13,132 bases of DNA, taken from the NCBI GenBank assembly GCA_934370915.1, contig CAKRNI010000054.1:1-13132 (forward strand). The letters run 5' to 3'. The position numbers and the translations under genes were made by a program. Source of the stretch: an uncultured Lachnospiraceae bacterium (GTDB lineage: Bacteria; Bacillota; Clostridia; Lachnospirales; Lachnospiraceae). The notes under the pieces are model-generated. The model saw only the letters and a program-made list of their open reading frames with translations. It made no database searches and was not told where the DNA came from. Each line of letters opens with the position of its first letter. Within the stretch, counting starts at the first letter, position 1. Shown in pieces: positions 6,678-13,132 of this stretch.

Positions 6678-6902
6678 CGACAATTTATTTCATTTATGCA
6701 ACAGATTTTTCCGGAAATCGGGGAGAAAATCCCTGTTCTGGTCCCGGATCTCCGGTTACTTCCGTCAGGATTCTGTTCGAGCATATTTCAGTCCTTTTTT
6801 TATTTTTGTTCCCTGTCATTCTTTTCTTCCTTAATATATCCTTTCCGCCTGTCTCCCGAAAAAATAAATTTTCAATAGTTTTCTCCCAAACTTTTGTAAC
6901 TT

Positions 6903-6918
6903 TGGCACATGGATTGCT
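6903..6918 (+). promoter_or_regulatory. Sigma-54 (-24/-12) promoter of the abfD-abfT-permease operon
   Basis: The element reads TGGCAC-N5-TTGCT, a perfect match to the RpoN core consensus with GG and GC 10 bases apart. Transcription should begin near 6928, which places the abfD start codon about 148 bases downstream and rules out starting abfD at the in-frame ATG at 6909 inside the promoter. Confidence 0.93.
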
Positions 6919-6932
6919 CTATAGTAGGTCAG

Positions 6933-6946
6933 TTCCGAAAACGGAA
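6933..6946. promoter_or_regulatory. Palindrome TTCCG-AAAA-CGGAA at the 5' end of the abfD transcript
   Basis: Perfect 5-base arms (6 if a G-U pair at 6932/6947 is counted) around AAAA, starting about 5 bases after the predicted transcription start. It shares its core with the palindrome in the opposite leader. It may be an operator for a common factor or a 5'-end hairpin that stabilises the message. Confidence 0.6.
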
Positions 6947-7076
6947 TGCAAGAGCTTATGAATTCCAAAAAGGACCTGCAAACCAGAAGTCCTTCGGATG
7001 TATAGCAGCTACTCACAAAAACTTATCAGGAAAGGATGCAGCCGCAACGAAAATGGCTGCGAAGGGAACATGTGTT

Positions 7077-8528
7077 ATGGCATTAATGACAGGCGAACAG
7101 TATGTAGAGAGCATGAGAAAATTGAATCTTCAGGTTTATATGTTTGGTAAGAAGATCGAAAATCCAGTTGACGATCCGATCCTCCGTCCGTCCTTAAACT
7201 CTGTAAAAGCAACCTACGATCTGGCTCAGGATCCGGAGTACGCAGACTTAATGACAGCAAAATCCATTCTTACAGGTGAGACCATCAACCGTTTCACACA
7301 TATCCATCAGAGCACCGATGACCTGATCAAGAAGGTTAAAATGCAGAGACTCTGTGGACAGAAGACCGCAGCCTGTTTCCAGCGCTGTGTCGGCATGGAC
7401 GCGTTCAACGCCGTTTACAGCACAACCTATGAGACAGATGAAAAGTACGGAACACATTACCATGAGAACTTCAAGAAATTCCTCCAGTACGTTCAGGAGC
7501 ATGACTACACCGTTGACGGCGCTATGACAGACCCGAAGGGTGACCGTTCCCTTCCGCCGCACTTACAGGCAGATCCGGATCTTTACTTAAGAGTCGTTGA
7601 GAGAAGACCGGACGGAATCGTTGTCCGCGGCGCGAAAGCTCACCAGACAGGTTTCGTAAACTCTCACGAGGTTATCGTAATGCCGACACAGGCGATGGGC
7701 GAGGACGACAAGGACTACGCAGTTGCATTCGCAGTTCCGACAGACGCAAAGGGCATCTTCATGATCGTCGGCCGTCAGTCCTGTGATACAAGAAAGCTTG
7801 AAGGCAGCGAGATCGATGTAGGAAACTCCCAGTTCGGCGGAACAGAGGCTCTCGTAATCTTCGATGATGTATTCGTACCGAATGACCGTATCTTCTTAAA
7901 CGGCGAGAATGAGTTCGCAGGTGTTCTGGTTGAGCGTTTCGCAGGTTACCACAGACAGTCCTACGGCGGATGTAAGGTTGGTGTCGGTGATGTCCTGATC
8001 GGTGCTGCTGCCGTTGCCGCAGACTTCAACGGTGCTCAGAAGGCATCCCATATCAAGGACAAACTCATCGAGATGACTCACTTAAATGAGACACTTTACT
8101 GCTGTGGTATTGCATGCTCCGCAGAGGGTCGTCCGACAAAATCCGGCAACTACCTGATCGACCTTCTTCTCGCAAACGTCTGCAAGCAGAACGTTACAAG
8201 ATTCCCGTATGAGATCGCACGTCTCGCAGAGGATATCGCCGGTGGTCTTATGGTTACCGCACCGTCCGAGAAAGACTTAAAGGATCCGTTCCTTGGCAAG
8301 TATGTTGACAAATATTTCCGCGGTGTAAACGCTGTTTCCACAGAAAACCGTCTCCGCATCATGAGACTCATCGAGAACCTGACTCTTGGCGCAGCCGCTG
8401 TCGGATACCGCACAGAGTCCATGCACGGCGCAGGTTCCCCGCAGGCTCAGAGAATCATGATCTCCCGTCAGGGCAACCTCGCAATGAAGAAGAAACTTGC
8501 AAAAGATATCGCGAAAATCACAGAATAA
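7077..8528 (+). CDS. abfD: 4-hydroxybutyryl-CoA dehydratase / vinylacetyl-CoA delta-isomerase
   Basis: This FAD- and [4Fe-4S]-dependent enzyme removes water from 4-hydroxybutyryl-CoA by a ketyl-radical route and yields crotonyl-CoA. The 483 residues match the family length. The cluster ligands are visible as C100 and C104 (AACFQRC), H292 (GYHRQ) and C299 (GGCK), essentially the positions known from the Clostridium aminobutyricum enzyme. Y296, K300 and E257 (GGTEAL), reported near the active site, are also present. The N-terminus MALMTGEQYVESMRKLN lines up with the known protein start. AAGGG lies 10 bases before the ATG at 7077. The frame is open back to 6909, but that part is promoter and leader. 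It is first in its operon, 18 bases before abfT, under a sigma-54 promoter. The codon choice looks strongly biased towards AAC, TTC, CGT and CCG, suggesting high expression. No 4-hydroxybutyrate dehydrogenase gene is nearby. Confidence 0.96.
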   Translation: MALMTGEQYVESMRKLNLQVYMFGKKIENPVDDPILRPSLNSVKATYDLAQDPEYADLMTAKSILTGETINRFTHIHQSTDDLIKKVKMQRLCGQKTAACFQRCVGMDAFNAVYSTTYETDEKYGTHYHENFKKFLQYVQEHDYTVDGAMTDPKGDRSLPPHLQADPDLYLRVVERRPDGIVVRGAKAHQTGFVNSHEVIVMPTQAMGEDDKDYAVAFAVPTDAKGIFMIVGRQSCDTRKLEGSEIDVGNSQFGGTEALVIFDDVFVPNDRIFLNGENEFAGVLVERFAGYHRQSYGGCKVGVGDVLIGAAAVAADFNGAQKASHIKDKLIEMTHLNETLYCCGIACSAEGRPTKSGNYLIDLLLANVCKQNVTRFPYEIARLAEDIAGGLMVTAPSEKDLKDPFLGKYVDKYFRGVNAVSTENRLRIMRLIENLTLGAAAVGYRTESMHGAGSPQAQRIMISRQGNLAMKKKLAKDIAKITE

Positions 8529-8546
8529 GAACGGGAGGTATCTTCC

Positions 8547-9857
8547 ATGAGTTGGGAAAACGAATATAAATCTAAGCTCACCACTGCCGAAAAGGCAGTG
8601 GAGCTTATTAAATCCGGCAACCGCGTTGTGATCGGTCACGCCTGCGCAGAGCCGTCCTATCTGGTAGACGCAATGGTTGCGAATGCTGAAAGCTACCACG
8701 ATGTGGAGATCGTCCACATGGTCGCTATGGGAAAAGCCGGTTATGCACAGCCGGGAATGGAATCCCATTTCCGCCACAACGCTCTTTTCGTTGGCGGCAC
8801 TACAAGAAAAGCAGTCGCAGAGGGCCGCGGTGACTATACTCCGTGCTTCTTCTACCGCATTCCATCATTATTTACAAACGGAAGTCTCCCGGTCGATGTA
8901 GCGCTCGTTCAGGCTACTCCGCCGGATGAAAATGGAAACATGAGTCTCGGAATTTCCATCGACTACACACTTCCTGCAGCAAGAGCCGCAAAAAGCGTAA
9001 TCGTTCAGGTAAACCATGAGCTCCCGAGAACCGGCGGTGACAGCTGCATCAATGCATCAGACGCAAATATTGCCGCGATCGTGGAGCATGATGCCCCGAT
9101 CATTGAACTCGCTCCGCCGAAGATCGGCGATGTGGAGCGCGCCATCGGCGCAAACTGCGCATCCCTGATCCATGACGGTGATACCCTTCAGCTTGGGATC
9201 GGCGCAATTCCGGATGCTGTTCTTCTCTTCTTAACAGAAAAGAAAGACCTCGGCATCCACTCTGAGATGTTCTCCGACGGCGTTGTGGAGCTGGTTGAAA
9301 AAGGTGTTATCACGAACGCAAAGAAAAAGACCCATGTCGGCAAGTTTGTCGCAAACTTCTTAATGGGTACAAAGAGACTTTACGATTTCGTCAACAATAA
9401 TCCGGATGTTGAGATGTATCCGGTTGATTATGTAAACAATCCGGTCGTTGTCATGAAGGAAGACAACATTGTCTCCATCAACTCCTGCGTCCAGATCGAC
9501 CTGATGGGACAGGCCGCTTCCGAGAGTATCGGATATACCCAGATCTCCGGTGTCGGCGGTCAGGTGGATTTCGTCCGCGGTGCTGCCATGGCAAAGAATG
9601 GCCGTTCCATTCTCGCCTTCCCGTCCACAGCTGCGAAGGGAACCGTTTCCAAGATCGTTCCGCTGCTTGACGAAGGCGCAGCCGTTACAACCTCCAGAAA
9701 TGACGTGGATTACGTCATCACGGAATATGGTATAGCAAAATTGTCCGGAAAAACCTTAAAACAGCGTGCGCATGCTCTGATCGAGATCGCCCACCCGAAT
9801 TTCCGCGACGAATTAAAGAAAGTTTACGAGGAGCGGTTCCACTGTTCCTATGAGTAA
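8547..9857 (+). CDS. abfT: 4-hydroxybutyrate CoA-transferase (acetyl-CoA hydrolase/transferase family)
   Basis: A 436-residue family I CoA-transferase that should move CoA from acetyl-CoA or butyryl-CoA to 4-hydroxybutyrate, supplying the substrate of AbfD. Seen: the N-terminal CoA-transferase half with TPPDENGNMSLG (124-135), the catalytic glutamate in GIHSEMFSDG (E240), which forms the glutamyl-CoA intermediate, and the C-terminal GVGGQVDFVRGA region typical of the Cat2/AbfT branch. Length is usual. GGGAGG lies 8 bases before the ATG; the gap after abfD is 18 bases, so they are cotranscribed. Substrate assignment rests mainly on the abfD neighbour, since the same family includes butyrate, propionate and succinate CoA-transferases. 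A related alternative is a butyryl-CoA:4-hydroxybutyrate transferase role closing a butyrate-forming cycle. Confidence 0.93.
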   Translation: MSWENEYKSKLTTAEKAVELIKSGNRVVIGHACAEPSYLVDAMVANAESYHDVEIVHMVAMGKAGYAQPGMESHFRHNALFVGGTTRKAVAEGRGDYTPCFFYRIPSLFTNGSLPVDVALVQATPPDENGNMSLGISIDYTLPAARAAKSVIVQVNHELPRTGGDSCINASDANIAAIVEHDAPIIELAPPKIGDVERAIGANCASLIHDGDTLQLGIGAIPDAVLLFLTEKKDLGIHSEMFSDGVVELVEKGVITNAKKKTHVGKFVANFLMGTKRLYDFVNNNPDVEMYPVDYVNNPVVVMKEDNIVSINSCVQIDLMGQAASESIGYTQISGVGGQVDFVRGAAMAKNGRSILAFPSTAAKGTVSKIVPLLDEGAAVTTSRNDVDYVITEYGIAKLSGKTLKQRAHALIEIAHPNFRDELKKVYEERFHCSYE

Positions 9858-9922
9858 ACGGCGAACTCCCTGCCGTTAGTCCGGTGCCCTCGGGATACGG
9901 CAGGATAAACCATCAGTCCTGT

Positions 9923-9943
9923 ATCGGACTTTCAATTTCCGAT
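9923..9943. repeat. Small inverted repeat in the abfT-permease gap
   Basis: ATCGGA (9923-9928) and TCCGAT (9938-9943) flank 9 bases. Another weak stem, AACGGC/GCCGTT, directly follows the abfT stop (9857-9877). Neither has a U-run, so the 138-base gap probably does not end transcription; it could tune permease expression relative to abfDT. No promoter was recognised in this gap. Confidence 0.3.
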
Positions 9944-9995
9944 CACCTTCCGGTACGGGACTGCACTTCCATAATGTATGATAGGAGTTACACAT

Positions 9996-11366
9996 ATGGC
10001 CTTACATCGTGAAAATGGCAAAGAACAGCCCTTTATTCCGGCCGGTCCATTTAAGATCCGGATCCCGTTTATCCATTATCGCTGGGAAATTTCCGAATGT
10101 CTCCAGGCGATCTTAATGTGTGCGACCTGTCTCGGTGCGATTCCGGTTCTTCAGGAGCTCTTAGGTGTTCCTTACGAAGTCGCATGGAGCATGGTCATCA
10201 TCAACGGTTTCTTCTACAATCTCCACTCTTTATTAGGAGATCCGGTTGTACCGGGATGGATCACCCCGGCGATCCCGCTTGTCACCGCTTTTTTAACGCT
10301 CACAGAGCAGGGACCTGAGCGTGTCCAGACTATGATCGCCTTACAGCTCGTTGTCGGACTGATCTTCCTCTTCATGGGAATCACCGGTCTTGCAAGTAAG
10401 ATCATCGGTGCGATCCCGAATGCGATCAAATCCGGAATTCTCCTCGGCGCAGGCTTCTCTGCGATTATGGGTGAATTCAAAGCAGGCGGACGTGCCGGTC
10501 TTTATCCGGTAACCGTTCTCGTCGGTTCCATCTTTGCATACTTCCTTCTCTTCTCTCTTTTATTTAAGAAGATGAAGGCAAAAAATAAACTCTGGTACAT
10601 GGTCGGCAACTTCGGCATGCTGCCGGCGGTCATCGTAGCCGTGATCGTAGGACCTCTCTCCGGTGAGCTTCCGGCCCCGAATCTGGTTCTTGGTTCAATT
10701 ATCAAGATTCCGGATTTCGCGATCATCTGGAATACCTTAAGCCCGTTCGCAATCGGTTTCCCGAGCATCGGAAAGATCATCTCCACGATTCCGACAGCCA
10801 TCGCTGTTTATATCATCGCATTCGGCGATTTCGTTTCCAGTGAGCAGCTGATCCGCAGCGCTGAGGAAGTCCGTACCGATGAGCACATCGACTTCAACGC
10901 GAACCGTTCCAACATCATCAGCGCGATCAGAAACATCATTCAGGCGTTTATCTGCCCGTATCCGAGCCTTTGCGGTCCGCTCTGGGCAGCCGTTACAGCC
11001 GCAGTTTCCGAGCGATACAAAGACGGCAGAAAAGCAATGGATTCCATTTTCAGCGGAGTCGGTACATTCCGTTGGTCCACCTTTATCTGCGTTGCTCTTG
11101 TTCCGGTTGCATCTTTTGTACAGCCGATCCTTCCGGCAGCTTTGTCTCTGACTCTTATCGTGCAGGGCTTTGTCTGCTGCCAGATCGGACTTGGCATGAT
11201 CCACACAGATTCCGAGCGCGGACTCGCCGGTGTTATGGCAGCTGTTCTCGCGATCAAAGGCGCAAGCTGGGGACTCGCAGTCGGCATTATCCTCTACGTT
11301 CTGATCTACGGACATTTCAAGAGCGTTGAGGTTCCGGAAAAAGCATTAAACGCACAGGCAGAATAA
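9996..11366 (+). CDS. Polytopic membrane permease, NCS2 (xanthine/uracil permease)-like
   Basis: A 456-residue inner-membrane protein with about 12 hydrophobic segments (for example near 33-52, 62-80, 112-132, 171-191, 206-220, 263-279, 360-378, 382-400, 410-437). The conserved core FGDFVSSEQLIRSAEE (276-291), followed by NRSNIISAIRNIIQAF (303-318) and the CPYPSLCGP segment, echoes the NCS2 permease layout around the substrate-binding half-helices, but the family match is distant and the substrate is not a safe nucleobase call. Its place after abfD-abfT suggests uptake of 4-hydroxybutyrate or a related short acid; that is context inference. The start is set at 9996 because AGGAG lies 8 bases upstream; an ATG at 9978 in frame lacks a site. 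It is followed by a strong terminator, so it closes the operon. Confidence 0.85.
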   Translation: MALHRENGKEQPFIPAGPFKIRIPFIHYRWEISECLQAILMCATCLGAIPVLQELLGVPYEVAWSMVIINGFFYNLHSLLGDPVVPGWITPAIPLVTAFLTLTEQGPERVQTMIALQLVVGLIFLFMGITGLASKIIGAIPNAIKSGILLGAGFSAIMGEFKAGGRAGLYPVTVLVGSIFAYFLLFSLLFKKMKAKNKLWYMVGNFGMLPAVIVAVIVGPLSGELPAPNLVLGSIIKIPDFAIIWNTLSPFAIGFPSIGKIISTIPTAIAVYIIAFGDFVSSEQLIRSAEEVRTDEHIDFNANRSNIISAIRNIIQAFICPYPSLCGPLWAAVTAAVSERYKDGRKAMDSIFSGVGTFRWSTFICVALVPVASFVQPILPAALSLTLIVQGFVCCQIGLGMIHTDSERGLAGVMAAVLAIKGASWGLAVGIILYVLIYGHFKSVEVPEKALNAQAE

Positions 11367-11411
11367 AATCTTCTTTTATAGTTGAAATATCCTCCAATAC
11401 CCCCTTTTTCC

Positions 11412-11447
11412 CGGCAGACCACCCACAGGTCTGCCGGTTTTGTGTTG
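11412..11447 (+). terminator. Rho-independent terminator after the permease gene
   Basis: CCGGCAGACC (11412-11421) and GGTCTGCCGG (11429-11438) form a perfect 10-pair GC-rich stem with a 7-base loop, followed by TTTTGTGTT. It lies 45 bases after the permease stop and separates the operon from the regulator gene. Confidence 0.92.
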
Positions 11448-11553
11448 TCATACCCTCAAACGCGCATCCGTCAACACCTGGTTTTCGGAGTGCAAAGACC
11501 ATGCTAAGAACATGTTCAGCTGCCTTTTAAAGCACTGCACATGAGTTTCTGTA

Positions 11554-11582
11554 TAGATATTTATTTAACAATATGGTATAAT
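11554..11582 (+). promoter_or_regulatory. Sigma-70-type extended -10 promoter of the regulator gene
   Basis: A perfect TATAAT (11577-11582) is preceded by TGG (11574-11576), an extended -10. The -35 candidate TAGATA (11554-11559, 17-base spacing) matches four of six positions. It gives a leader of about 45 bases, with AGGGG 8 bases before the ATG. A 10-base palindrome GAACATGTTC (11508-11517) lies upstream and could be an operator. Confidence 0.75.
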
Positions 11583-11635
11583 GAAAGTTGGAATTTTCCA
11601 ATCGATACTGATCAAATTGTGTAGGGGAATTACAT

Positions 11636-13039
11636 ATGGGATATACAAAAACAAATGAAGCAGTGTTTAGCAACGAACTGCTGGACACGGTGATTGAACA
11701 TTCCTTTGACGGAATCTACATCACGGACGGTCAGGCAAATACCCTGAAAGTAAACCGCTCCTATCTTACGATCTCCGGATTGAAGGCGTCCGAGGTATTA
11801 GGCGTCAACATGAAGGAGCTTGTAAAAAATGGAACGATCTCCGCTTCCGGAACGCTGATGGCGATGGAGCAGAAGCGGCCGATCACGATCCAGCAGGAAT
11901 TTAAGACCGGAAAACGGGCGCTTATCACAAGCAGTCCGATCTTTAACAATAAGAATGAGATCGTTCTGGTGATCACGAACGTGCGTGACATCACCGAGCT
12001 CTACCACCTGAAGGAAGAGGCCACACATCTGAAAACCGAGGGAAATCTCCTGAGGGAAGAACTTTTAAGAATCCGAACAAGCCACCGGAATCAATGCAGT
12101 ATGGTGGTGGAGGACTCCAGAACTGAAAAGATCCTGTCCATGATCGACCGGGTAGCGCCCCTTGATACAACCGTGATCCTGTTCGGTGAAACCGGAGTCG
12201 GAAAAGAAGTCTTTGCGAAATATATTTATCAGCACAGCACCAGAAAAAATAAACCGTTTATCAAAGTAAACTGTGGCGCGATCCCTGCCAATCTGGTAGA
12301 AAGTGAGTTATTTGGATATGAAAAGGGTGCATTCACGGGAGCTGACAAAAATGGAAAAATGGGTCTGTTTGAGCTGGCGAACACCGGAACGATCTTCCTC
12401 GATGAGGTAGGCGAGCTGCCCCTCGATATGCAGGTAAAACTTCTGCGCGTCTTACAGGAGCAGGAATTTGAGCGAATCGGCGGCAGAAAGCCGGTAAAAG
12501 TGGACGTCCGGGTCCTTGCTGCTACAAACCGTGATCTCGAGGAGATGGTAAAGCAGAAGACATTCCGTCAGGATCTCTATTACCGTCTGATGATCTTCCC
12601 GGTCCATATCCCGCCGCTCAGGGAACGCCCGGATGACATTCTTCCGTTGGCGCAGCTCTTTTTACAGACCTTGAACCGAAAATATGATTTTAAAAAATAT
12701 CTCTCCCCTCTTTCCGCCAAGATGATGCAGGACTACAGCTGGCCCGGAAATATCCGTGAGCTCAGAAACATTATTGAGCGGGCTGTCATCATCAGCAACG
12801 GGGATGAAATCGGTCCCGATGCTCTTCACTTATTCACAGTGGAAGATCGCCCGGAGACAAAGTCCAGAGTCCTCGACCCTGTAAAGGACTTAAAAACCGC
12901 TATGGAAGAGCTGGAGCTGGAATATATCAACCATGCCTACGAGAAGTACGGAAACGTCCGTGAGGCCGCCGAGAGCCTCGGAATGACACCGTCGACGTTC
13001 GTCCGGAAGAGGCAGAAATATACGAAAGATGCTGAATGA
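11636..13039 (+). CDS. Sigma-54-dependent transcriptional activator (PAS - AAA+ - Fis HTH)
   Basis: A 467-residue enhancer-binding protein. Order: one PAS sensor domain (about 13-120: ELLDTVIEHSFDGIYITD and later VITNVRDITE), a short predicted coiled linker (121-150), the AAA+ domain with Walker A GETGVGKE (184-191), the sigma-54 contact loop GAFTGA (231-236), Walker B IFLDEVGE (253-260), arginine finger region FRQDLYYRL (310-318) and WPGNIRELRN (369-378), then a Fis-type helix-turn-helix (about 424-463, YGNVREAAESLGMTPSTF). All parts for ATP-driven opening of RpoN promoters are intact. It has no receiver domain, so the signal is probably a ligand or redox cue at the PAS domain, not phosphorylation. 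It lies just downstream of the abf operon, with its own housekeeping-type promoter, and is the natural activator of the two sigma-54 promoters at 6514 and 6903. The start at 11636 has AGGGG at 8 bases. Confidence 0.95.
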   Translation: MGYTKTNEAVFSNELLDTVIEHSFDGIYITDGQANTLKVNRSYLTISGLKASEVLGVNMKELVKNGTISASGTLMAMEQKRPITIQQEFKTGKRALITSSPIFNNKNEIVLVITNVRDITELYHLKEEATHLKTEGNLLREELLRIRTSHRNQCSMVVEDSRTEKILSMIDRVAPLDTTVILFGETGVGKEVFAKYIYQHSTRKNKPFIKVNCGAIPANLVESELFGYEKGAFTGADKNGKMGLFELANTGTIFLDEVGELPLDMQVKLLRVLQEQEFERIGGRKPVKVDVRVLAATNRDLEEMVKQKTFRQDLYYRLMIFPVHIPPLRERPDDILPLAQLFLQTLNRKYDFKKYLSPLSAKMMQDYSWPGNIRELRNIIERAVIISNGDEIGPDALHLFTVEDRPETKSRVLDPVKDLKTAMEELELEYINHAYEKYGNVREAAESLGMTPSTFVRKRQKYTKDAE

Positions 13040-13132
13040 TAGATGGGAAGCACACTGTTTATCTGGCTTTGAGCCGGCAGATGTGATATATTGATGATAT
13101 CTGAGCAGAGGTATCATGTACCTGTGGACTGT
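13040..13132. other. Tail after the regulator gene
   Basis: The last 93 bases hold no gene that I can support. A short stem (CTGGCT / AGCCGG with one wobble, near 13064-13078) is followed by no U-run, so a terminator is not convincing. A GG-N10-GC spacing is present there but the flanking bases fit sigma-54 poorly. Confidence 0.4.

Larger units (their letters stand above)
6415..7076. promoter_or_regulatory. Divergent regulatory region between the two operons
   Basis: These 662 bases hold no convincing gene. They contain two outward-facing sigma-54 promoters, a central perfect inverted repeat, two matching TTCCG-N4-CGGAA palindromes (one in each leader), a hairpin before the NFU ribosome site and a T-rich stretch (about 6785-6900). 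The plus-strand leader after the abfD promoter is about 148 bases, the minus-strand leader about 90. The plus leader can form small stems (6970-6975 with 6989-6994; 7038-7043 with 7055-7060), of unknown use. A 10-base direct repeat, GGTTTTCAGG, occurs at 6538 and 6577, just upstream of the minus promoter; it may be chance. Confidence 0.8.

Noticed and set aside
6524..6961. Plus-strand open frame of 145 codons across the intergenic region
   Set aside because: It covers both promoters and the palindromes, has no ribosome site, has an odd Phe/Ser-rich composition and matches no family I recognise.
13060..13085. Possible sigma-54 promoter or terminator after the regulator gene
   Set aside because: Spacing GG-N10-GC is present by count, but the second block is CGGCA instead of TTGCA, and the short stem lacks a U-run.
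1..13132. CRISPR array, tRNA/rRNA genes, insertion sequences or phage genes
   Set aside because: I saw no regularly spaced repeats, RNA gene signatures, transposases, integrases or flanking duplications.

Overview
The window looks like part of a chromosome of an anaerobic, roughly 50 % GC member of the Clostridia, possibly Lachnospiraceae-like. The grounds are a 4-hydroxybutyryl-CoA dehydratase, clostridial-style strong ribosome binding sites, two sigma-54 promoters with a PAS/AAA+/Fis activator, and a Cys-rich domain (CGGCNPxYxR) that I associate with Clostridia. Species cannot be named from the sequence alone.

Layout. Positions 1-6414 hold seven tightly packed minus-strand genes, read right to left: an NFU-type Fe-S scaffold, a Cys-rich/MaoC hydratase fusion, an acyl carrier protein, a metallo-beta-lactamase-fold hydrolase, a LuxE-LuxC fusion (acyl-protein synthetase plus acyl reductase), an AMP-forming acyl ligase, and a crotonase-family protein that runs off the left edge. 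Most junctions overlap or are under 20 bases apart, so this is one operon. Positions 6415-7076 are a divergent regulatory region. Positions 7077-11366 hold the plus-strand genes abfD (4-hydroxybutyryl-CoA dehydratase), abfT (4-hydroxybutyrate CoA-transferase) and a polytopic NCS2-like permease, closed by a strong terminator at 11412. Positions 11636-13039 encode a sigma-54-dependent activator with its own sigma-70-type promoter.

How it may work together. The intergenic region carries two textbook -24/-12 promoters facing away from each other (6514-6529 minus, 6903-6918 plus). Between them is a perfect inverted repeat (arms TTTGTTGC and GCAACAAA, 6656-6677) placed as a shared enhancer. The simplest reading is that the adjacent activator senses a small molecule through its PAS domain and switches on both operons together. 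On the plus side, 4-hydroxybutyrate would be taken up, converted to its CoA ester and dehydrated/isomerised to crotonyl-CoA. On the minus side, an acyl group would be activated (ligase and/or LuxE), possibly carried on the ACP, modified by hydratases and reduced by LuxC to an aldehyde. The NFU protein may help supply the [4Fe-4S] cluster of AbfD. Linking a LuxE-LuxC reductase to 4-hydroxybutyrate metabolism under one sigma-54 circuit is the most unusual aspect; its product and substrate are not known from the sequence.
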